Part shown: positions 26,316 to 36,051 of the stretch, piece after piece
Layout: each line of letters starts with the position of its first letter
Numbering within the stretch: position 1 is the first letter of the stretch
NCBI RefSeq assembly: GCF_010975035.1
Contig: NZ_JAAIUV010000025.1
Coordinates: 1-46,287 of the forward strand
Direction: 5' to 3'
From: Neobacillus thermocopriae
GTDB taxonomy: Bacteria > Bacillota > Bacilli > Bacillales > Cytobacillaceae
DNA length: 46,287 nucleotides
Made by a program: the position numbers and the translations under genes
Notes under the pieces: generated by a model
The model's database searches: none
What the model was told of the DNA's origin: nothing
The model's input: the letters and a program-made list of their open reading frames with translations, nothing else

Positions 26316-27503
26316 TTGGTAGAAATCAGTGGTAATCTGCTGTTTATAGCATTCATACTATATTTAATAGCGACCTTATTTTTTGGTGGTTCGATTAAAG
26401 CGAAAAAAGATATCAATAAGAAGAAAGAGACTAATAGTTGGGGGAAAATCGCCGTTTGTCTAACAATAGTGGGTTTTATCTCTCAATTAGGTTATTTTAT
26501 AACTAGATGGATTGCTGCTGGTCATGCACCAGTTAGTAATATGTTTGAATTTACAACATTCTTTGGTATGGCGCTTGTTGGAGCTTTTATAGTTATTTAT
26601 TTTATATACCGGTCTACTTTACTTGGATTATTTACCATGCCAGTAGCTATCTTGGTTATTGCCTATGCAAGTATGTTTCCTAGGGAAATTACACCTTTGA
26701 TTCCTGCATTACAAAGTTATTGGCTAAATATACATGTAACAACCGCAGCAATCGGTGAAGCTATTTTAGCTATTAGCTTCGCTGCCGGTCTTATTTATCT
26801 CGTCAAGGCGATTGACCAGACGAAATCGAACAAACAAACATTTTGGCTGGAAACTGTTATGTTTTCATTAGTTACCGTACTTGGTTTTGTCGTAATTACG
26901 ACAGTATTTTCTATTGTAGGGTATGAAGAGAAGTTTACTTGGGTTGATAAACATGATCAAGAAGCGGTCATGGAATATACAATGCCTGCTATCACGGGTC
27001 CGAATGAAGGAGAATTATTGACCAAGGACGGGTTTAAACCTTTAGTTGAAATGCCAGCTTACATTAATGCCAAAAAACTAAATACCGTTATTTGGTCTTT
27101 TCTAGGTGGTCTCGTTCTTTATGGACTCATAAGGCTTGTGATTAGAAAGCGAATTTCAGCAGCACTAAAGCCACTTGTGAAAAACATAAAATTGGATCTC
27201 GTAGATGAGATTAGTTATCGATCCGTATTAATTGGATTTCCAGTGTTTACTCTTGGAGCCTTAATATTTGCAATGATTTGGGCACAAATAGCATGGTCTA
27301 GGTTCTGGGGTTGGGATCCAAAAGAGGTATGGGCGTTAATTACATGGTTATTTTATGCTGCTTTTATGCATCTGCGTTTATCCAGAGGATGGCATGGTGA
27401 AAAATCTGCATGGCTCGCTGTTATTGGTTTTGTTATCATTATGTTCAATTTAGTCGCAGTAAACCTTGTAATCGCCGGTCTTCACTCCTATGCGGGTTCT
27501 TAA
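26316..27503 (+). CDS. resC: cytochrome c biogenesis protein ResC (CcsA)
   Basis: A 395-residue polytopic haem-handling protein with about eight spans. The WWD haem-binding domain is seen near residue 325-345: [18 protein letters not shown]. Histidine ligands for haem are expected near [10 protein letters not shown] (about 70), near [10 protein letters not shown] and near the C-terminal AFMHLR. The start is a TTG immediately after the resB stop, with GGAGAAGGAGG upstream in resB. Partner of ResB. A terminator follows, separating resABC from resDE, although read-through is known in B. subtilis. Confidence 0.95.
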   Translation: MVEISGNLLFIAFILYLIATLFFGGSIKAKKDINKKKETNSWGKIAVCLTIVGFISQLGYFITRWIAAGHAPVSNMFEFTTFFGMALVGAFIVIYFIYRSTLLGLFTMPVAILVIAYASMFPREITPLIPALQSYWLNIHVTTAAIGEAILAISFAAGLIYLVKAIDQTKSNKQTFWLETVMFSLVTVLGFVVITTVFSIVGYEEKFTWVDKHDQEAVMEYTMPAITGPNEGELLTKDGFKPLVEMPAYINAKKLNTVIWSFLGGLVLYGLIRLVIRKRISAALKPLVKNIKLDLVDEISYRSVLIGFPVFTLGALIFAMIWAQIAWSRFWGWDPKEVWALITWLFYAAFMHLRLSRGWHGEKSAWLAVIGFVIIMFNLVAVNLVIAGLHSYAGS

Positions 27504-27525
27504 AGAGTCTAGTTGGAACAAATAT

Positions 27526-27557
27526 AAGCCTTCACTTTGAAAAAGTGAGGGCTTTTT
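27526..27557 (+). terminator. terminator after resC
   Basis: AAGCCTTCACTTT and AAAGTGAGGGCTT form a stem with one mismatch, followed by T residues. Possibly leaky, allowing resDE read-through. Confidence 0.8.
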
Positions 27558-27677
27558 ATAAAATTAAGAGCGAAGATTTTGTCAAATTTTTGCCACTTTT
27601 TAAGGTATTATTTAACTTGGAACTTATAGCAAAATGAAAAGGTATTTTGTAAAATAAACACCATGGGGGGATTGTGA

Positions 27678-28394
27678 ATGGCAAAAGACGTAAAAATATT
27701 AGTAGTCGATGATGAAGAACGGATTCGACGTTTATTAAAAATGTATTTAGAACGGGAAGATTATATTATTGACGAAGCAGCAGATGGAAATGAGGCTCTT
27801 TTAAAGGCAATAACTAATGATTATGATGTCATTTTGTTAGATTTAATGATGCCTGGTAAAGATGGGATTGAGGTATGCCGTGAATTAAGGGAAAGAAAAA
27901 CAACTCCAGTTATTATGTTAACTGCAAAAGGTGAAGAGGTTAACCGGGTACAAGGATTTGAAGTTGGAACTGATGATTATATTGTAAAGCCGTTTAGCCC
28001 TCGTGAAGTAGTATTACGTGTGAAAGCCTTGCTTAGGAGATCAGCACACCCTATCTTTATCCAAAAGGAAACACCAACAAAGGATATTCTTGTTTTCCCA
28101 CATTTAACAATTGATAATGATGCACATAGGGTGACTGCGGATGGAAAAGAAGTAAACTTAACTCCTAAAGAATATGAATTATTATATTTTCTAGCCAAGG
28201 CGCCCGATAAGGTATTTGATCGGGAACAATTGTTGAAAGAAGTATGGCATTATGAATTTTTTGGTGATCTTCGGACAGTGGATACACATGTCAAGCGTCT
28301 TCGGGAAAAATTAAATAAAGTATCCGAACAAGCGGCAAGAATGATTGTAACTGTTTGGGGTATAGGATACAAATTCGAGGTAAATAATGAATGA
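27678..28394 (+). CDS. resD: response regulator ResD
   Basis: A 238-residue OmpR-family regulator. The receiver domain covers residues 1-120 with the acidic pair at Asp11-Asp12, the phosphoacceptor Asp55 in [13 protein letters not shown], Thr in MLTAKGEE and Lys in [12 protein letters not shown]. The winged helix is at about 140-235, ending VWGIGYKFE. With ResE it controls genes for aerobic and anaerobic respiration. ATGGGGGGATTG precedes the ATG. The stop overlaps the resE start. Confidence 0.95.
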   Translation: MAKDVKILVVDDEERIRRLLKMYLEREDYIIDEAADGNEALLKAITNDYDVILLDLMMPGKDGIEVCRELRERKTTPVIMLTAKGEEVNRVQGFEVGTDDYIVKPFSPREVVLRVKALLRRSAHPIFIQKETPTKDILVFPHLTIDNDAHRVTADGKEVNLTPKEYELLYFLAKAPDKVFDREQLLKEVWHYEFFGDLRTVDTHVKRLREKLNKVSEQAARMIVTVWGIGYKFEVNNE

Positions 28395-30172
28395 CCTTTT
28401 TACGAAGTGTTGTAGGTAAACTTTGGATTACAATTATTTTATTAGTTTCATTTGTACTCTTTATATTAACAGTCATGCTTCTGGAGTTTTTTCAAAATCA
28501 CAATCTCGTTGAAACGAGGAAGGAATTAACGAGAACGGCTGAAAAAATAGCTGGAGTTTTTGAAAATCATACAAATGAAGAGTTACCAGTGGCATTAGAA
28601 ATTGCTTGGGAAATTATTGATGATGTCACTAAAGTGGTGGTTGTAAAAAATAACAACGAAGTGTATTACTCTCCAAACACCGAAAACAAGCAGAAATTAT
28701 CAAAAGAGTATATACAAAGTGACCCGGAATTATCAAAAGTATTTAGTGAAAATATGGCAGTTGAAAAAATTTCAAACCTTTCTTCAAATAATAAAGAGCA
28801 TGGTTCAAATTATTTGATTATAGGAGTCCCGATGGATCTTCCTGGAAACGAGAGTGGCGCTGTCTTTATTTATCAATCATTGGAGGTCATGCAGGAAACA
28901 TCAAGGGAGACGACTAAATTTATTCTGCTTGTGGCAGGAGTCGCTATTATATTAACAACTATTTTTGCGTTCTTTTTATCAACGAGAATCACTGCTCCTT
29001 TAAGGAAAATGCGTGAGGCTGCATTCGAGGTGGCCAGAGGTAAATTTGATACGAAGGTACCTATCCTTACACATGATGAAATTGGGGAGCTAGCGACAGC
29101 CTTTAATCAAATGGGAAGGCAGTTAAAATTTAATATGAATGCACTTAGTCAGGAAAAGGAACAGCTTTCCAGTATTTTAAGTAGTATGGCTGACGGAGTG
29201 ATTACTTTTAATAGGGATGGAACTATTCTAGTTACCAATCCACCTGCTGATCGATTTCTTCAATATTGGTATTATGAAAAGGGAGATATGGATTCAAATC
29301 TGGAAGGACTTCCATCTCAAGTAATGGAGTTATTCCAGAAAGCAGTGGATACAGAGAAGGAACAGGCGGGTGAAATCTCTCTTCAAGGCCGCCATTGGGT
29401 AATTCTCGTCAGCCCGCTTTATAGTAACAAATTTATTCGCGGTGCTGTTGCTGTTTTAAGGGATATGACAGAAGAAAGACGATTGGAAAAAATGAGGAAA
29501 GATTTCATTGCCAATGTGTCACATGAACTAAGGACTCCTATATCAATGTTACAAGGATATAGTGAGGCAATTGTGGATGATATAGCAGAATCACAGGAAG
29601 AAAAGAAAGAAATGGCTAAGGTTATTTATGATGAATCATTAAGAATGGGAAGACTGGTAAATGAACTTCTTGATTTGGCTCGTATGGAAGCAGGCCATAT
29701 TCAATTAAAGCTTGAAGATGTAAATCTCACATCCTTCATTAGTCGAATTATTCACAAATTTCAGGGTTTGGCTAAAGATAATGGCATTCAACTCCGTACT
29801 GAAATGGAAAATGACTTGCCAGCCTTTTGGATGGATCCAGACCGAATTGAACAGGTGCTTACCAATTTAATTGATAATGCGATTAGACATACACCACCAG
29901 ATGGTTCTGTTACATTAAAAGTTACTTTAGAAGACAAAGGGCTACGAATGGAGGTAAAGGATTCCGGTTCAGGGATACCGGAGGAGGATTTGCCGTTTAT
30001 TTTTGAGAGATTTTATAAAGCTGATAAAGCGCGAACGAGAGGACGATCTGGTACAGGACTTGGACTGGCCATTGCTAAAAATATTATTGATGCCCATCAT
30101 GGAAGCATAAATGTTCATAGTAAATTGGGGCATGGAACGACATTTTCCTTCTTGATTCCGCGAAAATCGTAA
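28391..30172 (+). CDS. resE: sensor histidine kinase ResE
   Basis: A 593-residue membrane sensor kinase. Spans are at about residues 11-31 and 177-197, bracketing an extracytoplasmic domain. A HAMP domain lies at 195-250 and a PAS domain at about 255-365. The phosphoacceptor is His378 in [10 protein letters not shown], and the ATPase domain has the N box [11 protein letters not shown]1 [10 protein letters not shown] and G2 GTGLGLAI. Domain order equals B. subtilis ResE, which phosphorylates ResD under oxygen limitation. Translation is coupled to resD by a 4-base overlap. Confidence 0.96.
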   Translation: MTFLRSVVGKLWITIILLVSFVLFILTVMLLEFFQNHNLVETRKELTRTAEKIAGVFENHTNEELPVALEIAWEIIDDVTKVVVVKNNNEVYYSPNTENKQKLSKEYIQSDPELSKVFSENMAVEKISNLSSNNKEHGSNYLIIGVPMDLPGNESGAVFIYQSLEVMQETSRETTKFILLVAGVAIILTTIFAFFLSTRITAPLRKMREAAFEVARGKFDTKVPILTHDEIGELATAFNQMGRQLKFNMNALSQEKEQLSSILSSMADGVITFNRDGTILVTNPPADRFLQYWYYEKGDMDSNLEGLPSQVMELFQKAVDTEKEQAGEISLQGRHWVILVSPLYSNKFIRGAVAVLRDMTEERRLEKMRKDFIANVSHELRTPISMLQGYSEAIVDDIAESQEEKKEMAKVIYDESLRMGRLVNELLDLARMEAGHIQLKLEDVNLTSFISRIIHKFQGLAKDNGIQLRTEMENDLPAFWMDPDRIEQVLTNLIDNAIRHTPPDGSVTLKVTLEDKGLRMEVKDSGSGIPEEDLPFIFERFYKADKARTRGRSGTGLGLAIAKNIIDAHHGSINVHSKLGHGTTFSFLIPRKS

Positions 30173-30227
30173 AAACAACTAATGATTTCCCGAATAATAT
30201 TGATCCATGCGAAACATTTATTCCGTG

Positions 30228-30259
30228 AAAACTCATCCATAAATGGGTGAGTTTTCTTT
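30228..30259 (+). terminator. terminator after resE
   Basis: AAAACTCATCCA pairs with TGGGTGAGTTTT (one G-U pair), followed by a T-rich tail. Confidence 0.85.
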
Positions 30260-30515
30260 ATTAACTATAATATATTAGGAAAAAAATGATTAATGATATG
30301 CTGTTTGCGAAGTACAAGACGCCAATCACCCATCTTAAGAAGTTTCGGTCTAGGCAGGAGGTTCTCCGTGATGAATGTAGGAATTGAATACGCTTGGTGT
30401 ACAAAAAAATAATGAATTTAGTCGTATCTTTTGTGAAAAACATCTTCATAAAATACCAATTTCCACTCAATACCTTCCTTTTTTGCTGTATAAGGTCTAT
30501 AGTAGAGTAAAAAGC
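30260..30515. other. non-coding stretch, possible decayed IS605/TnpB-type remnant
   Basis: Between the resE terminator and the sigX promoter lies a segment with no plausible gene. The part at about 30305-30405, with AAGACGCCAATCACCCATC and TGTAGGAATTGAATACGC, is less AT-rich than its surroundings. It recalls the 3' ends of IS200/IS605-type TnpB elements, where the guide (omega) RNA scaffold is encoded. Short frames on both strands do not look like proteins. The resemblance is from memory and unverified. Confidence 0.3.
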
Positions 30516-30542
30516 TGAAACCTTTTACATAAAACCATCGAC
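30516..30542 (+). promoter_or_regulatory. sigma-X autoregulatory promoter
   Basis: TGAAAC (30516-30521, continuing CTTTT), a 17-base spacer and CGAC (30539-30542) match the ECF pattern, and CGAC is the -10 core favoured by sigma-X in B. subtilis. It lies 25 bases before the sigX start region. Confidence 0.75.
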
Positions 30543-30569
30543 TAATAAGTTGAACGGGGAGGGGAAATG

Positions 30570-31121
30570 ATGGACTCCGTTTTTAATGAGCTTTACCAAC
30601 ATTATCATCAAGACGTTTTTCAATTTTTATTTTATATGGTAAGAAACAGAGAGCAGGCAGAAGATCTTGTTCAAGAGGTATATATAAGAGTATTCAAATC
30701 TTATAATCGTTTTGAAGGAAAAAGTAGTGAAAAAACATGGCTTTTTTCCATTGCAAGGAATGTTGCTATTGATTATTTCCGAAAGCAAAAAGGTTGGAAG
30801 GGAAGAATTCTTGAAAAGTTTGATTGGTCAATGAGCGAAATAAAGGATAATGTTCCTATTCCAGAGGAAATTGCTATTCAGAAGGAAGAGATACTATGGG
30901 TATTTAAATGCCTAGATTATTGTACTGTTGATCAAAGAGCTGTTATTATTCTTCGATTTTTGCATGATTTATCAATCACGGAAACAGCTGAGGCTTTAGA
31001 ATGGACGGAAAGTAAAGTAAAAACAACTCAGCATCGAGCTTTAAAAGTTTTGAAGAAACAAATGGCAACTTTTTATGAAAAGGAGGGTCTAACAAGTGAA
31101 AAAGTCAGAGTGGAGCGATAA
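30570..31121 (+). CDS. sigX: ECF RNA polymerase sigma factor SigX
   Basis: A 183-residue extracytoplasmic-function sigma factor. Region 2 lies near residues 5-75 (HYHQDVFQFLFYMVRNREQA, then EDLVQEVYIRVF and KTWLFSIARNVAIDYFRK). Region 4 lies near 115-170 (DQRAVIILRFLHDLSITETA, then WTESKVKTTQHRALKVLK). It directs envelope-modification genes in B. subtilis. Of the two adjacent ATG codons, 30570 has the better distance from GGGGAGGGG. It overlaps rsiX by 26 bases, the usual pairing with its anti-sigma factor. Confidence 0.94.
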   Translation: MDSVFNELYQHYHQDVFQFLFYMVRNREQAEDLVQEVYIRVFKSYNRFEGKSSEKTWLFSIARNVAIDYFRKQKGWKGRILEKFDWSMSEIKDNVPIPEEIAIQKEEILWVFKCLDYCTVDQRAVIILRFLHDLSITETAEALEWTESKVKTTQHRALKVLKKQMATFYEKEGLTSEKVRVER

Positions 31122-32280
31122 AGAGCTCATTGAAATATTAAAAGAGATGCCAAAAGTTAAAGATTATCGCGATCCGCGTGACATTTATCAAAATCTTTCA
31201 CCAAAAAAGCGTAGAACTTTTCTATGGCTATTGCCTGGTATTGCTTCAGTTGCCGCGTTGTTTCTTCTATTCTTAATTGCTTCGAATATAATCGATAATA
31301 ACCAACATTCATTAGAAAAGTTAAAGGAAGACACCACTAGTTCTAGGGAGCTGGCTAGGGAAAATCAAGGAACAGGCAATGGGATCAATAATGCTGGGAT
31401 ATTAAAGGATCAATCAGAAACACCAAAAACGAAAGTCACTAAAGAAACTTCTTTCCAAACAGCGGTATATGGTGATAATAATTTACAAGATGGGAAAGTT
31501 TTAATTTTTTGGATACCAGATGGTGTACAAGATCAAAATCTTATACCAGTTGCTACGATCGTCAATACTGAAAAAAACAAAAACTGGTTGAGTTTATTTA
31601 ATGAAAATATGGCTAGATTAAAGGAAAAAGAATGGGGATTAAGTGATTATTACCCTCTAAATGCTTCGCTAAGATTAGATAAGAGTGAGAGAAAAGTTAT
31701 AGTGGATGTTCCTGACGATCACACATATGGCCAAGGTTCTAAGCAAGAAACGCTATTTATTAATATGTTGAAGAGAAATATTTCTTCCAATAGTGAAGTG
31801 AAACAAATAAAATTCACAACAAATGGTAAGTCTGGAATTGAGCTAGGAAATTATGGTGTGGTTGAAGAAATAGACATTAAGGATGAAAAAAAACACGCAT
31901 ATTTCTTTTATTATCCAGAAGGTAGTAATATCCCATTTTTGGTTCCTTCACCTAGTGTTTATAAAGATATAAATACAGCCTTTGATGCCATGACAGGGGA
32001 TATAGAAGAATATAGATTAGAGAGGTCATTGGTACCATCCTTTGCAATTAATCATGTTTCCATAGTTGATAAAAAATTGCTTCTTACTTTAAATGATAAT
32101 ACTAAATTAAAAGATGACCAAATGACAGTTTGGTCATTAGAGGCTGTTCTTTTAACAGCTAAAGAATTTGGATTTGAGCAAGTTTTAGTGACCAATCCTC
32201 CTATTTCCAATATCGGCTCATTTGATTTAACGAGAGAGATTAATGTACCACTTGCACCTAACTTGAGAGAAATACAATAA
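31096..32280 (+). CDS. rsiX: anti-sigma-X factor RsiX
   Basis: A 394-residue membrane-anchored anti-sigma factor. A cytoplasmic N-terminal segment (1-40) would bind sigma-X, a single span lies at about 42-64, and a large extracytoplasmic part follows. That part starts with a low-complexity linker (about 70-110) and then two GerMN-like modules, as in B. subtilis RsiX. Starts with GTG inside the end of sigX, with AAAAGGAGG upstream. Slightly longer than the B. subtilis protein. The call rests mainly on position and architecture. Confidence 0.88.
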   Translation: MKKSEWSDKELIEILKEMPKVKDYRDPRDIYQNLSPKKRRTFLWLLPGIASVAALFLLFLIASNIIDNNQHSLEKLKEDTTSSRELARENQGTGNGINNAGILKDQSETPKTKVTKETSFQTAVYGDNNLQDGKVLIFWIPDGVQDQNLIPVATIVNTEKNKNWLSLFNENMARLKEKEWGLSDYYPLNASLRLDKSERKVIVDVPDDHTYGQGSKQETLFINMLKRNISSNSEVKQIKFTTNGKSGIELGNYGVVEEIDIKDEKKHAYFFYYPEGSNIPFLVPSPSVYKDINTAFDAMTGDIEEYRLERSLVPSFAINHVSIVDKKLLLTLNDNTKLKDDQMTVWSLEAVLLTAKEFGFEQVLVTNPPISNIGSFDLTREINVPLAPNLREIQ

Positions 32281-32311
32281 AAAATCAACCTGAAAAAGGT
32301 TGATTTTTTTT
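32281..32311 (+). terminator. terminator after rsiX
   Basis: AAAATCAACC pairs with GGTTGATTTT around a short A-rich loop, followed by T residues. Confidence 0.92.
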
Positions 32312-32446
32312 GTATAAAAAAATGGAAAGACTCCAAAATATAACAGGTATGGTCAAACTGTTCATCAAATTGTATTGTTCTAAACCACATTAAGGGAACA
32401 TATGGTTGATGAGAGGAAAAGATTAAAAGGAGGAAATGGTTTACAA

Positions 32447-33205
32447 ATGCTTGACTATATAAAGAGGTTTCTAATTGCTATTATCATGGCACTTTGTGTA
32501 AGTTTATTGTTTTTAGGGGTGCGAACTACCGAAGCAGAAATTCTACAAACAATGAATGCTAAAGAGCATTGGATTTGGCCAGCTGATGGGGTGATTTCTG
32601 ACACATTTGGGACAAGGAATGGAAAACATAAGGGAATAGATATTGCAGGAAAATGGGGTACACCAATCCTTTCCGTTGAAGAAGGAGAAGTGATAAAGTC
32701 TTATTATTCAAATACATATGGGAATGTAGTATTTATTAAGCATCCTAGCAATTTTGTCACCGTTTATGCTCATTTAAGCAGCAGGGCAGTAACGACCGGG
32801 GAAAAAGTAAAACAAGGTGATGTTATAGGACAAATGGGAAAGACAGGTCATTCAACGGGAACTCATCTTCATTTCGAATCACATCATAAAGAATGGAGAT
32901 ATGATAAGAAATTTGCCATTGATCCTGAAATACTGCTGGGTAAAACAGATGTGGGTGAGGCTGTAAAGGGAGGTGTTGTTGGTATTGGAAAAGAAGTTTT
33001 AGAGGTAAGTTCACAAATACATCAGCAAGTTTCCCAACCATCTCAACAATCACCACTACCCAATAAAATACTTTATCAGGTAAAAAAGGGAGATACTTTA
33101 TATTCTATTGCTAAAAGTATTCATATGCCTGTGTCACACTTGAAAGAAATAAATGGTTTAACTTCAGATGTCATTCAACCAAATCAAATATTAATGATAA
33201 AGTAA
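32447..33205 (+). CDS. secreted M23 endopeptidase with LysM domain
   Basis: A 252-residue exported peptidoglycan hydrolase. The signal sequence covers residues 1-30 (cleavage likely after TEA). The M23 (LytM) domain at about 40-165 has zinc ligands His61 and Asp65 in HKGID and His140-Leu-His142 in GTHLHFE, plus His109 in VYAHLS, so it appears active. A Gln/Ser/Pro-rich linker (185-205) leads to a C-terminal LysM domain (209-252, YQVKKGDTLYSIAK). An ATG at 32402 would add 15 residues; the chosen start leaves a normal signal peptide and has AAAGGAGG about 12 bases upstream. I do not recall an equivalent here in B. subtilis. A role in cell-wall turnover or sporulation is possible. Confidence 0.88.
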   Translation: MLDYIKRFLIAIIMALCVSLLFLGVRTTEAEILQTMNAKEHWIWPADGVISDTFGTRNGKHKGIDIAGKWGTPILSVEEGEVIKSYYSNTYGNVVFIKHPSNFVTVYAHLSSRAVTTGEKVKQGDVIGQMGKTGHSTGTHLHFESHHKEWRYDKKFAIDPEILLGKTDVGEAVKGGVVGIGKEVLEVSSQIHQQVSQPSQQSPLPNKILYQVKKGDTLYSIAKSIHMPVSHLKEINGLTSDVIQPNQILMIK

Positions 33206-33264
33206 AGCACTAGCCCCTGATTTAAGATCACGGGCAATTATTATACCAAATATATCGTTTGATC

Positions 33265-33293
33265 TTAACATGTGGTTCTTTTTTCAGTATAAT
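33265..33293 (+). promoter_or_regulatory. sigma-A promoter of the ribU transcript
   Basis: TTAACA (33265-33270), a 17-base spacer and a perfect TATAAT (33288-33293). It begins transcription just before the FMN riboswitch. Confidence 0.75.
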
Positions 33294-33318
33294 GTAATTA
33301 TAATTTTATATCGATCTA

Positions 33319-33445
33319 TCTTCGGGGCAGGGTGAAATTCCCGACCGGCGGTATTAGAGCAATGCTCTTAAGCCCGCGAGCCTATTATGGGCAGGATTTG
33401 GTGAGATTCCAAAGCCGACAGTAAAGTCTGGATGGGAGAAGATGG
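33319..33445 (+). ncRNA. FMN riboswitch (RFN element)
   Basis: All conserved RFN segments appear in order: TCTTCGGGGCAGGGTGAAAT, TCCCGACCGGCGGT, AGCCCGCGAGC, GGCAGGATTTGGTGAGATTC, AAAGCCGACAGT and GTCTGGATGGGAGAAGA. The variable arm between them is a short hairpin (AGAGCAATGCTCT). It binds flavin mononucleotide and switches off expression of the downstream gene. Confidence 0.97.
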
Positions 33446-33511
33446 AGGTTCTGCACGCGTTCAAAAAATTATTATTATGTGGACGTTTATTTAGTATGCC
33501 TATTCTAACTC

Positions 33512-33544
33512 CCTCAAGATTTATCTTGAGGTTCTTTTATTTTA
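33512..33544 (+). terminator. riboswitch-controlled terminator
   Basis: CCTCAAGAT pairs with ATCTTGAGG around TT, followed by a T-rich tail. It lies between the RFN aptamer and ribU, so it is the likely expression platform: FMN binding would favour termination. Confidence 0.85.
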
Positions 33545-33604
33545 GGCGTCTTTAGCTGAACCTCTCTTCCAATTTTGATGGATCAATATAATGGAGAGAG
33601 GAAG

Positions 33605-34198
33605 ATGAAAGAAATGAACAACTCAAAGGTTAAATCTATGGTATCCATAGGAATGTTAAGCAGTATTGCATATTTACTAATGTTGCTTAACTTCCCGTTA
33701 CCGCCTTTCCAAGCATTTTTGTTAATCGATTTTAGTGATATTCCTGCACTTATTGCCGTATTGGCATATGGACCTGTTGCAGGTATCTTAGTCGAATTAT
33801 TTAAGAATTTGCTTGACTTTATTATGAAGGGCAGCCCTACAGGAATTCCGATCGGCCAAATGGCTAATTTCTTGGCCGGAATACTTTTTGTTTTACCAAC
33901 TTATTATGTTTATCGGAAATTAAAAACAAATAAAGGGATGACCATTGCATTAATTACAGGAACAATTATTATGTCTATTTTAATGAGTCTTTTCAATTAC
34001 TTATTTATTTTGCCAGCTTATACGGCATTAATGGGTTTTCCAGATATGCGAAATTATGTTGTACCTGGAATTCTACCATTTAATATAATAAAGGGATTAA
34101 TAATATCAGTGGCATTTATGCTTGTGTTTACACGTATGAAGGAATGGATATATAAATATGCAATTGTAAAAAATGCACAAAGGAAAAAAGCAGCTTAG
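33605..34198 (+). CDS. ribU: riboflavin transporter RibU (FmnP)
   Basis: A 197-residue membrane protein with six spans, the S-component of an ECF-type vitamin transporter for riboflavin. The family pattern is clear: SMVSIGMLSSIAYLLMLLNF, then IDFSDIPALIAVLAYGPVAG, GQMANFLAGILFVLP and LMSLFNYLFILPAY. The energising EcfA/T module is encoded elsewhere. The start at 33605 follows GGAGAGAGG closely; ATG 33614 is the alternative, and 33575 would give an unprecedented N-terminus. An FMN riboswitch precedes it. With no rib biosynthesis genes in the window, uptake may matter more in this strain. Confidence 0.94.
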   Translation: MKEMNNSKVKSMVSIGMLSSIAYLLMLLNFPLPPFQAFLLIDFSDIPALIAVLAYGPVAGILVELFKNLLDFIMKGSPTGIPIGQMANFLAGILFVLPTYYVYRKLKTNKGMTIALITGTIIMSILMSLFNYLFILPAYTALMGFPDMRNYVVPGILPFNIIKGLIISVAFMLVFTRMKEWIYKYAIVKNAQRKKAA

Positions 34199-34219
34199 GA
34201 TTTTCCTAGCTGCTTTTTT
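34187..34219 (+). terminator. terminator after ribU
   Basis: AAAGCAGCTTAGGA and TCCTAGCTGCTTT form a long stem (one bulged base) starting in the last codons of ribU, followed by a T tract. Confidence 0.92.
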
Positions 34220-34444
34220 CCTGTTTTTAGAAGAATTTATGTGTTAAATTTCGCTGTTAATCGGAATTTCATGTTTATGAATGGTTCAGGAAGTTTGGTT
34301 TGTTATGTAATTGTGAAGTGTCTTATGTTCTATTTGGAATCTGTATCACTTCTTGTTCATCCTCTCATACAGGAAGGGATTAAAGTTCTGATTACTGTGG
34401 GCAAATCAGATTTGTAGATAGTCATCATATATTAGTTAAGAAGT
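34220..34444. other. intergenic stretch, nothing recognised
   Basis: This AT-rich spacer between the converging ribU and fer genes carries no frame, repeat or motif I can support. In B. subtilis other genes lie between fmnP and fer, so this may be residue of a deletion. Confidence 0.4.
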
Positions 34445-34477
34445 AAAAAAACCCCATACCATATTTGGTGTGGGGTT
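34445..34477 (-). terminator. terminator after fer
   Basis: On the minus strand AACCCCACACC pairs with GGTATGGGGTT (one G-U pair) and is followed by a run of seven T. Confidence 0.9.
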
Positions 34478-34506
34478 AGCAGCTTAAAATATCTTTATGA
34501 CAAATA

Positions 34507-34776
<270 letters not shown>

Positions 34777-34797
34777 TTACCAAAAATATTCATACTA

Positions 34798-34820
34798 TTT
34801 TCCATTGATGGAATGGAAAA
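34798..34820. repeat. inverted repeat in the fer leader
   Basis: TTTTCCATT (34798-34806) and AATGGAAAA (34812-34820) are exact reverse complements around a 5-base loop. It lies between the fer promoter and start, so it could be a leader hairpin or an operator. Confidence 0.6.
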
Positions 34821-34836
34821 CGCATTACACATATCT

Positions 34837-34865
34837 ATTGTAAAACTGTATGGATAACTTTTCAA
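34837..34865 (-). promoter_or_regulatory. sigma-A promoter of fer
   Basis: On the minus strand TTGAAA (34865-34860), a 17-base spacer and TACAAT (34842-34837): ten of twelve consensus bases. Confidence 0.7.
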
Positions 34866-35004
34866 TAGAAAAATGTTATCGTCGTACATTGAAATGCTTA
34901 ACAAACTTAAATATCTATGGTCACAAGTAGTGGCTTTTCATGTTAATATATTAAAAGAAATAATGCTGTTTTTGTCGAATAAATGAGAAAAGTGGGAACT
35001 AAAA

Positions 35005-36051
35005 ATGCAAAAATTAGTGTCCATCATTCTTGATTGTATAAAAAATATAAACAATGAAAGGACTATTTATTCAATATTACACCTGTTAAATGGAAAAAAA
35101 TCTTCACAAACAATTCAAGATGCTCATCTTTTCTCAATAAAAAAGTATTTCGGGGTTTATGAATCATTGACCAGGGATTCATTTGAAAGGATAATTGATG
35201 AAATTGCAAATAATCAATGGATTAAACCAATTGAGGAACAGAGGTATCTGCTTACACCGTCAGGAGAATCGTATTGTAAAAAAAATCCTGTTCCTCCCCA
35301 TCTAAATGGCTGGAAATATTATTCAATGACGAAGTTATTTTGGGAAAGATTATCATTATTCATTCAAGTAACTTCAAATCTTGTGTATAAAGAAACAAAA
35401 TATATACCAATCCAGAAAAACAAAGACATTCATACATGGGTGAAAGCATGTCTTGTTGGAACCAATATTTCAAGGCAGGAAATTGGCAATCAAATTTTCC
35501 ATGAGCTATTGGAATGCTTGGATCAAGTGGATGGGATTCAACCACCCGTTTTAGTCTTTCGATTAACAGGATATCAGCAGATTGGATTAACTGCCGAACA
35601 AACCGCAAATAAATTAAAAATGGATATGATTGATTATCAATTAGAATTTAATAATATTCTTCATTACATGATTAAAAAGATAAGTGAAAATGAAAAGAAT
35701 TTTCCTTTATTATCCTTTGCTGTCTATGATATAAAGAAAGCTAATGATTTGACCAATTCCACGAAGAAAACTTGGAATTTATATAGGCGGGGTTATTCGA
35801 TTAATAGGATTGCAAAGGAACGGAAGTTGAAGGTAAGTACAATTGAAGATCACTTTGTGGAGATTGCACTCAATGTGAAAAACTTTTCAATTGATGAATA
35901 TGTTGATAAAAGTCAACAGGAAAAGATTCTGGAAGTAGCTCGTCAAGAACAGACGAGGCAATTAAAACAAATAAAGGAAATGTTGGGATCTGTAACTTAT
36001 TTTCAAATAAGACTCGTCTTGGCAAAGTATGGTGAACGTCAATGGAATTAG
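35005..36051 (+). CDS. ypbB: YpbB, helix-turn-helix protein next to recQ
   Basis: A 348-residue soluble protein. The N-terminal part resembles a winged helix (about 45-85). The C-terminus has a helix-turn-helix reading KKTWNLYRRGYSINRIAKER, then KLKVSTIEDHFVEIAL (about 250-300), a domain also found at the C-terminus of some RecQ helicases. It is always next to recQ in Bacillus and overlaps it here by 10 bases, so it probably assists the helicase. Its precise role is unknown. The ATG has a weak ribosome site (AGTGGGAAC). Confidence 0.9.
   Translation: MQKLVSIILDCIKNINNERTIYSILHLLNGKKSSQTIQDAHLFSIKKYFGVYESLTRDSFERIIDEIANNQWIKPIEEQRYLLTPSGESYCKKNPVPPHLNGWKYYSMTKLFWERLSLFIQVTSNLVYKETKYIPIQKNKDIHTWVKACLVGTNISRQEIGNQIFHELLECLDQVDGIQPPVLVFRLTGYQQIGLTAEQTANKLKMDMIDYQLEFNNILHYMIKKISENEKNFPLLSFAVYDIKKANDLTNSTKKTWNLYRRGYSINRIAKERKLKVSTIEDHFVEIALNVKNFSIDEYVDKSQQEKILEVARQEQTRQLKQIKEMLGSVTYFQIRLVLAKYGERQWN

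Noticed and set aside
30261..30470. A 69-codon minus-strand frame upstream of sigX
   Set aside because: No ribosome site or family signature; it covers the suspected decayed element and is probably chance.
34220..34444. Remnant of a serA/aroC-type gene between ribU and fer
   Set aside because: None of the reading frames I looked at in this spacer shows a recognisable protein segment.
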